Source: Streptomyces capitiformicae (lineage in GTDB: Bacteria > Actinomycetota > Actinomycetes > Streptomycetales > Streptomycetaceae). From it: 64,000 nt of DNA. The position numbers and the translations under genes are program-made. The stretch is from the NCBI RefSeq assembly GCF_002214185.1, contig NZ_CP022161.1, positions 5,215,486-5,279,485 of the forward strand. The letters run 5' to 3'. Shown here piece after piece: positions 1 through 7,769 of this stretch. Every line of letters begins with the position of its first letter. Position 1 is the stretch's first letter. The notes under the pieces were generated by a model, which saw only the letters and a list, made by a program, of their open reading frames with translations, did not search any database and was not told the DNA's origin.

Positions 1-587
1 GGCGTCAGGGCACCGTGACCGAGGGCCAGCACGACCGCGTCCAGCCCGGTCAGCGGAGAACCCTCAGCCAACGTCACCGTCTGCCGGCCGTCCGTGGGGT
101 CGTCGTCGAGTGCGATCGCGGTCGTCCGGTGCGTGTGGACCGTGAACCGCGGCGGGACGGTGTCCAAGAGGTGCCGGAAGACCCACTCCAGGTAGTGGCC
201 GTGGAAAGCGCGGGTCGGGTAGGTGTCCGGGCCGAGCCGCCGCGCCTCCTCCAGGACCCAGGCCGGAAGGTCCGGGTCGATGGCCTCGTCGCGGACCGCG
301 CACGCCCACTCGTACAGGCTGGGCCCCGGCACCGACGGGCCCGCGCAGTCCACGCTGTCGTCGGTGAACAGGGTCACCTGGGAGGCGACCGTGTTCATCA
401 GCAGCTCGCCGGGCTGGTCGGTACGCCACACCGCGCCGGCGCCGGGCGGGTACGGGTCGACGAGGTGGACCACGACCCGCCGCCCGGCGACCTCCTCGGC
501 GTTGGCAAGGATCCGCTCCAGCACCGAGAGGCCGCGCGGGCCGGCGCCGATCACACAGAGAGTGAGAGCGTCACCGGGGTCGGTCAT
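1..587 (-). CDS. FAD/NAD(P)-binding protein, 3' end cut by window edge
   Basis: The reading frame opens with ATG at 587, inside an ATGA overlap with the stop of the upstream epimerase, and runs off the left edge, so only about 195 N-terminal residues are seen. Residues 11-25 form a dinucleotide-binding start (VIGAGPRGLSVLERI), followed by LVDPYPPGAGAVW and a region with RTDQPGELLMNT. This pattern fits the FAD-NAD(P)-binding NAD_binding_9 family rather than a classical monooxygenase. It is the last visible gene of the leftward biosynthetic operon, so an oxidative tailoring role is an inference. Substrate is unknown and the C-terminal half cannot be judged. Confidence 0.75.
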   Translation of the reverse strand, partial: MTDPGDALTLCVIGAGPRGLSVLERILANAEEVAGRRVVVHLVDPYPPGAGAVWRTDQPGELLMNTVASQVTLFTDDSVDCAGPSVPGPSLYEWACAVRDEAIDPDLPAWVLEEARRLGPDTYPTRAFHGHYLEWVFRHLLDTVPPRFTVHTHRTTAIALDDDPTDGRQTVTLAEGSPLTGLDAVVLALGHGALT

Positions 588-1504
588 TCCTGGCCCAGCC
601 CGTCGCGCCAGCTCGGCCTCGTCGGCTTCCAGCCCAGTGCCGCGCGGGCCCGGTCGTTGGCCGCGCCGTGGGCGGACGTGAGCTGATGGGCCATGAACCA
701 GCCCAGCAGCCGGGGCGCGAGCGCCGCCGGGATCGTACGGGGCGACGGACCGGCCAGCACACGGGCGAGATGCGGCAGCCACTGCGCCGCCGGAGCCGGG
801 TCGTCGTCCGTCACGTGGAACACCCCCGTGGCGTCCGACTCGACGGCGGCCACGGCCGCCCCCACGGCGTCCTCCACATGCAGGAACGACATGATGCCGG
901 CCCCGCCCCCGGGCAGCGGGAGCTGCCCGGCCGCCACGAACTGCGCTGCCGAGCCGGTACGGGCGTACGCGGTGTGCGGGCCGTACAGCGTGCCGTACCG
1001 CAGGACCACGCCCGCGAGGTCGCTGCTCGTGACCAGCCGCTCCAGTTCGGCGACGGCCCGTACGGTCGAGGCCCAGCCGGGGTCGGGGGCGTCCACGTAC
1101 AGCGGCGAGTCCTCGTCGAGGACCGGCTCTCCGGCCGGGGCGGCGGCGAACGCGATGGACTGGGCGACCAGCCGCCGCGCACCGGCCGCCCGGGCCGCCT
1201 CGATCAGGTGGGCGGTGCCCTCGGTGCGCAGCCGCGCCGTACGGGCGAACGCCTCCGGTGGGTCGTCGCCCAGCAGCCGCAGCGCCGACATCTGGTGGAC
1301 GACCACCTCGGGACGGGCGGCCGACACCGCCGACAGCAGGGCCTCACGATCGAGGGCGTCGGCGACCACCACCTCGTCCGCCTCGGGCGCCCGCCCCTGC
1401 GCCCCCTGACGCACCAGCGCGCTCACTTCGTGGCCCCGCGCCCTGAGCGCGCCCACCAGCGGATGCCCGACCACTCCGGTGGCCCCGGCGACAAGTACAC
1501 GCAA
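584..1504 (-). CDS. NAD-dependent epimerase/dehydratase (extended SDR)
   Basis: A 306-residue extended short-chain dehydrogenase/reductase. The N-terminus has the GATGVVG nucleotide-binding glycine motif at residues 7-13. DALDRE lies near residue 50, and the catalytic tyrosine is probably in VLRYGTLYGPHT near residue 170. Family members act on nucleotide sugars or on carbonyl groups of small molecules, and the sequence does not decide which. It starts 3 bases before the stop of the V4R-like gene (gap 1505-1507) and its own stop overlaps the FAD protein start, so it is co-transcribed with the aryl-polyketide genes. A ketoreductase-like tailoring step is an inference. Confidence 0.8.
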   Translation of the reverse strand: MRVLVAGATGVVGHPLVGALRARGHEVSALVRQGAQGRAPEADEVVVADALDREALLSAVSAARPEVVVHQMSALRLLGDDPPEAFARTARLRTEGTAHLIEAARAAGARRLVAQSIAFAAAPAGEPVLDEDSPLYVDAPDPGWASTVRAVAELERLVTSSDLAGVVLRYGTLYGPHTAYARTGSAAQFVAAGQLPLPGGGAGIMSFLHVEDAVGAAVAAVESDATGVFHVTDDDPAPAAQWLPHLARVLAGPSPRTIPAALAPRLLGWFMAHQLTSAHGAANDRARAALGWKPTRPSWRDGLGQE

Positions 1505-1507
1505 CGT

Positions 1508-2062
1508 TCAGTCCTCCTCACCCGCGGCCACCGGCGGGGCGACCCGCATCAGTAGCCGGCATTCCTTGTCGCCGTCCCGCAGACAGCTCTCGGCCCGGTT
1601 CTCCGTCAGCGTCACGCCGAGACCCTCCGACCAGCCCGCGTGGATGTCGGTGCACGGACACCGGTAGCCCTCCAGGGAACCGGCCATCCGGACCATGGTG
1701 ATCGCGAAGTTCCGCCTCAGCGTGAGCACGATCAGGTCGTCGTCCTCGACCTCGGTGGAGGCGTTGCGCAGCTCCGGCGGGAACATCCGGTCGCCGCAGT
1801 CGTCGTACCGGCGGCGCAGCCCCTCCAGGTCCTTGCGGACGTCACCGGTGTCGGGGAGCGGCCCGGCCCGGCGGCCCACCCGCTGACCCACATGCAGGGC
1901 GACCTTGCGCAGCGCCTCGGCGTTGATCTCGTTCGCGACGTCCTGCCCGAACCGCGCGGCCACGCCCTGGTACCAGTTGGCGTCGTGCTGCCACCACAGG
2001 CGGTACGCCTCACTCGCCCGGGCACGGTGGTTGACGGTGTCGGCGTCGGTGTTCGTGCTCAT
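1508..2062 (-). CDS. Conserved protein with V4R-like C-terminal cysteine motif
   Basis: A 184-residue protein whose ATG at 2062 overlaps the stop of the downstream-listed ligase (ATGA). The first third is helical with several tryptophans (RLWWQHDANWYQG). The C-terminal part holds GYRCPCTDIHAGW, then ESCLRDGDKECRLLM. The CxxGDxxC ending resembles V4R and DUF6125-type small-molecule or metal-binding domains. No catalytic role can be read from it. It sits inside the operon between a ligase and an SDR, so a role in handling an aryl intermediate is possible but unproven. Family assignment is by motif similarity only. Confidence 0.6.
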   Translation of the reverse strand: MSTNTDADTVNHRARASEAYRLWWQHDANWYQGVAARFGQDVANEINAEALRKVALHVGQRVGRRAGPLPDTGDVRKDLEGLRRRYDDCGDRMFPPELRNASTEVEDDDLIVLTLRRNFAITMVRMAGSLEGYRCPCTDIHAGWSEGLGVTLTENRAESCLRDGDKECRLLMRVAPPVAAGEED

Positions 2063-3747
2063 ACGTGGTGCTCCTTGGCGGCGACGACGACATCGGCCGC
2101 GTCGGCGGCGAAACGGTCGCGCATCACTCGTTTGAGAACCTTGCCGGTGGCGCCCTTGGCCACGTCGTCGGGCTTCATCCGCAGGGCCCTCGCCACGGGC
2201 GGGAAACCGGCGTCCGTCAGCGCGGAGTTGACGCGCGCGGTCCACTCCTCGTCGTCACCGGCGCCCTCCTCCTGGGCCAGCTGGAGCAGCACGTACGCGT
2301 CGGCCACCCCGTCCCCGTCCCAGTCGGCCCGTACGCCGTCCGGGGCGACCCCGACGACCGTGCAGTCGGCGAGTCCGGGCAACTCGGCCAGGAGCAATTC
2401 CTCGGTACGGGTGCTGAAGACGATGCCGGCGCGGGTGCGGATGGCGTCCGGGGCCCGGTCGAGGTGGTAGAAGTTCCCGTCCTCGTCCTGACGGGCGAGG
2501 TCGCCGGTGAGCCAGTAGCCGCCGAGCCGCATCCGGTTCCAGGTCAGCGAGTCGTTCCAGTAACCCGGCGTGAGGGTCGGGGACTTGAAGCCCAGGCGCC
2601 CGATCTCGCCGGGCGGCAGCGGGGTGCCGTCCTCCGCGAGCACGGCGGCCTCGGCGAAGCTGATCGGCTTGCCGACACAGCGCGAGTACGCCGAAGTGTC
2701 CTTGGTGTGCCGGTTGTGGAAGACGGAGTAGCCCGCCTCGGACGAACCGAGCCCGTCCACGAAGACCGAGCCCTCGACACGCGTCCGGCTGAGGTCCCGG
2801 CGGACCTCGATACGGCTCCCGTGCTGGACCAGTGCCCGGATGTGCGCCTCGTGCGCCGCGTCCCCGGTGTTGAACCACACCTGCACACTGGACAGATCAC
2901 GGGCGCTCAAGTCCTCGGCCGCCATCTCGCCGAAGGTCCCGGCGAAGGCCAGCACGGTCGTCGGCCGGAACTCCTCGATGCCGTCCAGCACATCGGTGCC
3001 ACGCTGGCTGGAGAGCAGCTTGATGTCGGTGCGCAGCAGCAGGCAGTACAGCAGCGTCGCCACCATCGCGTTGTGCGCGCCCGGCAGCCCCACCAGCGTG
3101 CGCTCCATGTCGGTGCCGGTGGAGTAGCGCAACCGGTGCAACTGCGCGTACATCAGCGTCCGATGGGTGTGCGGCACTCCCTTCGGCATGCCGGTGGTGC
3201 CGGAGGAGTGGGAGATGAGGACCGGGTCGGTGGGATCGTGCCGGTACGGGTACGCCGCCGGGAGGGACGCGCGGTGCTCGGGCCGGATGTCGGCGGCGGT
3301 CACACAGAACCCGAGCCCCGAGCCCTCCAGCACGTCGTGGTGCGTCGCGTCCGTGAAGGCGCCCACCGCGCCCTGCCGCCGTACGTACTCACGGGCGATC
3401 TCGGGGGAGAGGTTGCCGTTGACGAACGACGGGATCGCGCCGAGGGAGGTCAGCGCCAGGAAGTTCACGGCGAACTCGGCGCTGGAGTACGAGTGGATGG
3501 CGACGGGATCGCGGGGCCGTACGCCGTGCGCCGCGTACCAGCCCGCGTACGTCTCGACCACCTCGTACAACTGCCCGAGCGTCAGCACCTCGGGGTGGCT
3601 GCCGTCCGGCGCCGGCCAGGTGCCGTCGGTGCGCAGCACGGGCTCGTCGAGCGCGCGGCCGTACGCCTTGAGGCGGGCCAGGACGTTGCCGGCGCCGAGT
3701 TCGGTGTCGGAGCAGATCCGCGCCCGCTCCTGCCTACTGATGAGCAT
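2059..3747 (-). CDS. AMP-dependent acyl/aryl ligase (ANL superfamily) 2
   Basis: A 562-residue adenylate-forming enzyme. The phosphate-binding motif is SHSSGTTGMPKGVPH near residue 186. Further landmarks are GLGSSEAGYS, YWLTGDLARQDEDGNFYHLDRAPD, and a C-terminal catalytic lysine in GATGKVLKR. The family activates a carboxylate as an acyl-AMP and then transfers it to CoA or a carrier protein. ATG at 3747 was chosen because it begins the conserved region and overlaps the preceding gene by 14 bases. Two ligases in one operon suggest separate activation of two acids, for example the aryl starter and a fatty or amino acid. The substrate cannot be read from sequence alone. Confidence 0.85.
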   Translation of the reverse strand: MLISRQERARICSDTELGAGNVLARLKAYGRALDEPVLRTDGTWPAPDGSHPEVLTLGQLYEVVETYAGWYAAHGVRPRDPVAIHSYSSAEFAVNFLALTSLGAIPSFVNGNLSPEIAREYVRRQGAVGAFTDATHHDVLEGSGLGFCVTAADIRPEHRASLPAAYPYRHDPTDPVLISHSSGTTGMPKGVPHTHRTLMYAQLHRLRYSTGTDMERTLVGLPGAHNAMVATLLYCLLLRTDIKLLSSQRGTDVLDGIEEFRPTTVLAFAGTFGEMAAEDLSARDLSSVQVWFNTGDAAHEAHIRALVQHGSRIEVRRDLSRTRVEGSVFVDGLGSSEAGYSVFHNRHTKDTSAYSRCVGKPISFAEAAVLAEDGTPLPPGEIGRLGFKSPTLTPGYWNDSLTWNRMRLGGYWLTGDLARQDEDGNFYHLDRAPDAIRTRAGIVFSTRTEELLLAELPGLADCTVVGVAPDGVRADWDGDGVADAYVLLQLAQEEGAGDDEEWTARVNSALTDAGFPPVARALRMKPDDVAKGATGKVLKRVMRDRFAADAADVVVAAKEHHV

Positions 3748-4540
3748 GGGTGTCGGTCTCGTTTCTTTCGCGGAGGGCGTGGGTGAGGACGAAGGGGCCA
3801 AGCGTGTGACTTCCGCCGTCGCGCAGCAGCCGGTCGTGCGTGGCGACCAGGTCGAAGAGGCCCTCCACACTTCCGGGATGCCCGTCGATTCGCGCGGCCC
3901 CTTCGGCCGACCTGACCGTCACCGGGGTGTCGGCGCCGGGGCGGCCGAGCAGCACCGCCGCCGCCAGGGCCGCGGCCTCCGGGAGGTCCGGGACCGGGCG
4001 GCCGCTCTCCTCGACGAGGTCCCGGTACGCGGCAGCCAGCCGCTCGCCGCCGCCCAGTTCGATGCCGACCACCAGGACCCGGTCCAGCTCGGGGTCCTCC
4101 AGGAGCAGGTCCGCCATCGCCAGCAGCTCGGTCACCGGGTCGTCGAGGGTGGAGAGGCTGAACATCTGCCCCGTGATCCCGAACTCCCGGCTCATGTGCC
4201 CCAGCACGGAGTTGGCGGTGGCCTGCATGAACAGCAGCGGGTTGTGCACCCGGCCGGAGACCACCCGCCGGCTCGCCAGATCCGCGGTGGTGGTGTCGCC
4301 CATCAGGCTCGCCAGCGCCACGGCCGTACGGGAGCCGTCCCCCGGGCACTCGGTCAGACACCGTGCGGCCACCTCGTACGCCAGCGGGCTGAACGCCGAC
4401 TCCACGAAGCCGGGAAGCCTCGGCAGCGCGATGTCGCCGTCGTCGCCGGTGCCGTGGGTGGCGGTGGTGGCGGTGAGGATGCCGAGGGGGGAGCGAAGAG
4501 CCGCTTTCTCGGCCGGCAGGGTCTTTCCGGTCGTGGTCAC
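3734..4540 (-). CDS. Ketosynthase-like protein lacking the catalytic cysteine
   Basis: This 268-residue protein has the N-terminal half of a ketosynthase fold (NPLLFMQATANSVLG, then FGITGQMFSLSTLDDP, then DRVLVVGIELGGGE). At the position of the nucleophilic cysteine there is only serine or threonine. The HGTGT and second-histidine regions are absent, and the length is well below the roughly 400 residues of a full enzyme. Its GTG start at 4540 overlaps the stop of the true ketosynthase (GTGA), as in KS/chain-length-factor pairs. It matches the Ketoacyl-synt_2 type found in aryl-polyene clusters. A structural or chain-length partner of the ketosynthase is the best reading. Confidence 0.7.
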   Translation of the reverse strand: MTTTGKTLPAEKAALRSPLGILTATTATHGTGDDGDIALPRLPGFVESAFSPLAYEVAARCLTECPGDGSRTAVALASLMGDTTTADLASRRVVSGRVHNPLLFMQATANSVLGHMSREFGITGQMFSLSTLDDPVTELLAMADLLLEDPELDRVLVVGIELGGGERLAAAYRDLVEESGRPVPDLPEAAALAAAVLLGRPGADTPVTVRSAEGAARIDGHPGSVEGLFDLVATHDRLLRDGGSHTLGPFVLTHALRERNETDTHAHQ

Positions 4541-5748
4541 GGCCGCTCCAGGACGAGTGCGGTGTTGGCGCCCCCGAAGGCGGCGTTGATGGTGAGGGCC
4601 CGGCGGAGGTCGGCCCGGCGGGGCTCGTTCGGCACGTAGTCCAGGTCGCACTCCGGGTCCGGCGTGGTGAAGCCGGCGGTCGGCGGGAGTACGCCGTCCA
4701 TGAGGGCCAGCATCGTGATCACGAACTCCACGACGCCCGCCGCCTCCAGCAGGTGCCCGGTGGTGCTCTTGGTGGAGCTGACCGGTATCGCCTCGGCCCG
4801 CTCGGGGAAGGCGGCCCGCAGCCCCCGGGTCTCGGCACCGTCGTTGTACTTGGTGCCGGTGCCGTGGGCGTTGACATAGCCGAGGGTCGCCCCGTCCGGA
4901 TCACCGGCGAGCCGCAGCGCCTGTCGTGCCGCGCGGGTCAGACCGACACCCTCCGGATGCGGCTGGGCGATGTGGTGCGCGTCCGTGGCCGCGCCCCAGC
5001 CGACGATGCTCGTCAGCGGGCGGGCACCGCGTCGCCGGGCGTGCTCGGCGGACTCCAGTACGACGGCCGCGACCCCGTCGCCGAGCAGCAGCCCGCTGCG
5101 GTCGGCACTGAACGGCCGCACCATGCCGTCCTTGGACAGCGCCCGCCCGGAGTCGAACTTGCCGAATGTCTCCTCCTCCACCAGATAGCCTCCGGCGCAG
5201 ACCGCCATGTCGACGCGGCCGGAGGAGATCAGCCGACAGGCGTGGATGATCGCGGCGGCGGAGGCGACACAGGCGTTGGTGAAGGTCAGCCGGGGCCCGG
5301 TCAGCCCCAGCCCTCCGGCCAGCAACTCGGCGAGCCGCGCGGGCACGGCGTCCGCGAGCCGGTCCACCGCCCCGTCCGGCACGCCTGTCCCGGATTCGGC
5401 CGTCCCGGATTCGGCTGCGTTCCGCCAGTACCGCGTGATGCTCGTGCAGTCACCGGCGATGCCCAGCAGCACCGCCGCCTCCGAGCCCCGGGGCAGATCC
5501 GCCATGTCGAGAGCGTCCGCCCCGCACTCGGCGAGCGCGTGGCGCAGGGCCCAGTCCTCGACGGCGTCGGGGCCGTCCGGGGCCACACCGGCCATCGGCG
5601 TACGGTACGGGCCGGTGTCGAACCTTGTGGTGGGGGCGAACGAGGGGACACCCGCGAAGACTCCCCGCCGCAGGGCTTCGGCACCCGTGCCGAACGCGGT
5701 GCGCACGCCGAACCCGGTCACCGTCACCTCACCGGTCAACGGGCCCAC
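4537..5748 (-). CDS. Beta-ketoacyl-ACP synthase (type II, FabF-like)
   Basis: A 403-residue condensing enzyme with a complete triad: the nucleophile in FTNACVASAAAI near residue 163, the first histidine in NAHGTGTKYND and the second in SSTKSTTGHLLEAAGV. The C-terminus NAAFGGANTALVL is typical of KAS II. It elongates an ACP-bound acyl chain by decarboxylative Claisen condensation. GTG at 5748 overlaps the ACP stop by 20 bases; a second GTG at 5727, just past that stop, is an alternative start. The next gene is a degenerate ketosynthase, so the pair probably works as a heterodimer as in type II polyketide synthases. Chain length and reduction state are unknown because no KR or DH is visible. 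Confidence 0.9.
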   Translation of the reverse strand: MGPLTGEVTVTGFGVRTAFGTGAEALRRGVFAGVPSFAPTTRFDTGPYRTPMAGVAPDGPDAVEDWALRHALAECGADALDMADLPRGSEAAVLLGIAGDCTSITRYWRNAAESGTAESGTGVPDGAVDRLADAVPARLAELLAGGLGLTGPRLTFTNACVASAAAIIHACRLISSGRVDMAVCAGGYLVEEETFGKFDSGRALSKDGMVRPFSADRSGLLLGDGVAAVVLESAEHARRRGARPLTSIVGWGAATDAHHIAQPHPEGVGLTRAARQALRLAGDPDGATLGYVNAHGTGTKYNDGAETRGLRAAFPERAEAIPVSSTKSTTGHLLEAAGVVEFVITMLALMDGVLPPTAGFTTPDPECDLDYVPNEPRRADLRRALTINAAFGGANTALVLERP

Positions 5749-6022
5749 CCCCCTCCGCGGCCTCCGGCCGGGCGGCGCTCAGGAACTCGGTGAGCCGACG
5801 GAGCGAGGTGAGCTGCGCGATGTCGTCGTCGCCGGGCTCCACGACCAGGCCGTACCGCTCCTCCACCACATGCAGCAGCCACACCAACCCGAGGGAGTCC
5901 AGGACCAGTTCGGCGTCCTCGCCGAGGTCGTCGGGCACACCGGGGAAGATCTTGCGGTCCGACAGCAGCTCCCGGACGGTGTCGGTCGTGATGACGGTCG
6001 GCGCGGAGGCTTCCGCGCTCAT
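5729..6022 (-). CDS. Acyl carrier protein 2
   Basis: A 97-residue carrier protein with the phosphopantetheine attachment serine in VLDSLGLVWLL near residue 42. It differs from the first carrier (DSLSLIEL), so the two are not a recent duplication. It starts in an ATGA overlap with the first carrier and overlaps the ketosynthase start. Paired carriers beside a ketosynthase and a half ketosynthase resemble aryl-polyene systems. One may hold the aryl starter and the other the malonyl extender, which is inference. Confidence 0.85.
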   Translation of the reverse strand: MSAEASAPTVITTDTVRELLSDRKIFPGVPDDLGEDAELVLDSLGLVWLLHVVEERYGLVVEPGDDDIAQLTSLRRLTEFLSAARPEAAEGGGPVDR

Positions 6023-6294
6023 GCCTTGGCACCACGTCGAACGACCTCGGCGACCAGCCCGCCGAGGGTCAGGGAGGCCAGCGGCTCGATATCGGTGTCC
6101 GGTATCTCCACCCCGAACCGCGACTCCAGCCGCAGCGTGAGCTCGATCAGCGACAACGAGTCCACTTCCAGCCCGCCGACGGTCACCGGGCTGTCGTCCG
6201 TGATGCCGTCGCGGCTGGTCAGGATGTTCATCTCGTCGATGACCGCGTTGAGAACGAACTCACGGATCTCGTCTTCCAGGGTTGACGTACTCAT
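6019..6294 (-). CDS. Acyl carrier protein 1
   Basis: A 91-residue carrier protein. ATG at 6294 is chosen because it begins the first helix (MSTSTLEDEIREFVLN) at the normal distance from the VDSLSLIEL phosphopantetheine site near residue 48. Residues 66-72 (VEIPDTD) match the usual ACP ending. Its stop overlaps the start of the second carrier. The neighbouring ligase ends 62 bases upstream and probably loads this carrier. Confidence 0.87.
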   Translation of the reverse strand: MSTSTLEDEIREFVLNAVIDEMNILTSRDGITDDSPVTVGGLEVDSLSLIELTLRLESRFGVEIPDTDIEPLASLTLGGLVAEVVRRGAKA

Positions 6295-6356
6295 GATCAA
6301 GTCTCCAGTAACTGTTTTCAGTGAGGGCCGAGTCGAGCGCTCTGCAAGGGCGCGGT

Positions 6357-7763
6357 TCACCCGGTGGAACAGGTACGCAGCGTCGTCGCCTCGCGCACGA
6401 GCTTCCCGTTCGACGTACGAGGCAAGGCCTCCAACAGCCGAACCACCCGAGGCAGCTTGTAATCGGCCAACCGCTCCCGGCACCAGCGCAGCAACTCCTC
6501 GGCGGAAGGGGCCGGTTCGACCCCGCCGGTCAGGGCCACATACGCCTCGGTCACGCCCTCGTGGACGAGTACCGCCTGCTCGACCGCCGGATGCTCACGC
6601 AGCACATGCTCGACCTCGGTGAGGTCGACCTTGAGGCCGCCGATCACGACGAGGGAGTCGGCCCGGCCCCGCACGGTGACGGTGCCGTCGACGTCCACGG
6701 TGGCCCGGTCCCTGGTGTGCAGCCAGCCGTCCGCGTACTGGCCGCCGCCCGAGTCGTAGAGGTACGGCGACTCGGCCAGCGCCACGTCCAACTCGCCCGT
6801 GCGCTCCCGTACGACGACACCGGGCGCGGCAGGACCGATGGCCGGCCGGGGCAGTGTGCCGCTCGCGTCCATGGCGACCACACCGGTCTCGGTGGTGCCG
6901 TAGGACTCGCCGACCGGCACGCCGTACGTCTCGGCGAAGCGCGCGGCGACCTCGGGGGGCATAAGCTCACCGCCCGACACGGCGACCCGCAGATCGGGCA
7001 GCGCGGGGGGATCGATCGCGGCGGCGAGCAGCTCGTAGTGCATCGGCACCCCGAACAGGGTGGTGATCCGGTGTTCCACCGCGGTCCGCAGGATGTCCCG
7101 GGCTGTGACCCGCGGCGCGAAGACCACGGAGACACCGGCCACGAGTGAGTGCAGCAGCCCGGCGATCAGGCCGAAGCTGTGGGCGGTCGAGCTGAGCAGC
7201 AGCAGTCGGTCGCCCTCGCCCGGCATACCGGGGATCGCGGCGAACCGCTCCACCTCCTCGGCCAGCGACCGGGCCGTCCTGCCGATCACCTTCGGCCGCC
7301 CGGTGGACCCCGAGCTGAACTGGACCAGCCGGTGCGCGGTGGCGGCGGGGCGCCCGCCCCTGCGCACCTCGGTGGTGACCTCGTACTCGGGCCGGAAACC
7401 GAACGCCGCCCGGACGTTCGTACCGGCCCCGACCATGAACTGCGGCCGGCAGACGGCGGAGAGCGCCTCCACCTCGGCCGGTTTCAGCCGGAAGTCGAAC
7501 AGCAGCACCTGCGCGCCCAGCTGCCACAGCGCGAGCAGCACCTCGACCTGGGTGAAGCTGGGCGGGGTCCGCAGGCCCACCGTGCTGCCGGCCCCGATGC
7601 CGTACCCGGCGAACACGGCAGCCTGCTTGGCCACCCGTTCCCGCAACTCGCCCCGGGTGACGGTCTCCTGCTGGTGCGTGAGATAGGGAAGCCCGTCGTC
7701 CCGGGCGTCGAACAGCCGCTGGACGAGGGAGCCCATCCCGTCGTCATCCACGAGCTGAACCAT
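6357..7763 (-). CDS. AMP-dependent aryl/acyl ligase (ANL superfamily) 1
   Basis: A 468-residue adenylating enzyme. Landmarks are the P-loop FSSGSTGRPKVIGRT near residue 150, GESYGTTETGVVAMD, the hinge TRDRATVDVDGTVTVRGRADSLVVIGGLKVDL, and the terminal lysine in RTSNGKLVRE. It is shorter than ligase 2 and lies directly downstream of the two 3,4-AHBA genes and directly upstream of the carrier proteins. This makes activation of 3-amino-4-hydroxybenzoate and its transfer to a carrier the simplest hypothesis. The start at 7763 follows a GGAGGTCTGAG ribosome site that overlaps the end of the synthase gene. Confidence 0.85.
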   Translation of the reverse strand: MVQLVDDDGMGSLVQRLFDARDDGLPYLTHQQETVTRGELRERVAKQAAVFAGYGIGAGSTVGLRTPPSFTQVEVLLALWQLGAQVLLFDFRLKPAEVEALSAVCRPQFMVGAGTNVRAAFGFRPEYEVTTEVRRGGRPAATAHRLVQFSSGSTGRPKVIGRTARSLAEEVERFAAIPGMPGEGDRLLLLSSTAHSFGLIAGLLHSLVAGVSVVFAPRVTARDILRTAVEHRITTLFGVPMHYELLAAAIDPPALPDLRVAVSGGELMPPEVAARFAETYGVPVGESYGTTETGVVAMDASGTLPRPAIGPAAPGVVVRERTGELDVALAESPYLYDSGGGQYADGWLHTRDRATVDVDGTVTVRGRADSLVVIGGLKVDLTEVEHVLREHPAVEQAVLVHEGVTEAYVALTGGVEPAPSAEELLRWCRERLADYKLPRVVRLLEALPRTSNGKLVREATTLRTCSTG

Positions 7764-7769
7764 GAGGTC

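Noticed and set aside
2065..3786. 573-residue open frame on the plus strand
   Set aside because: Antisense to ligase 2, low complexity, no recognisable domain.
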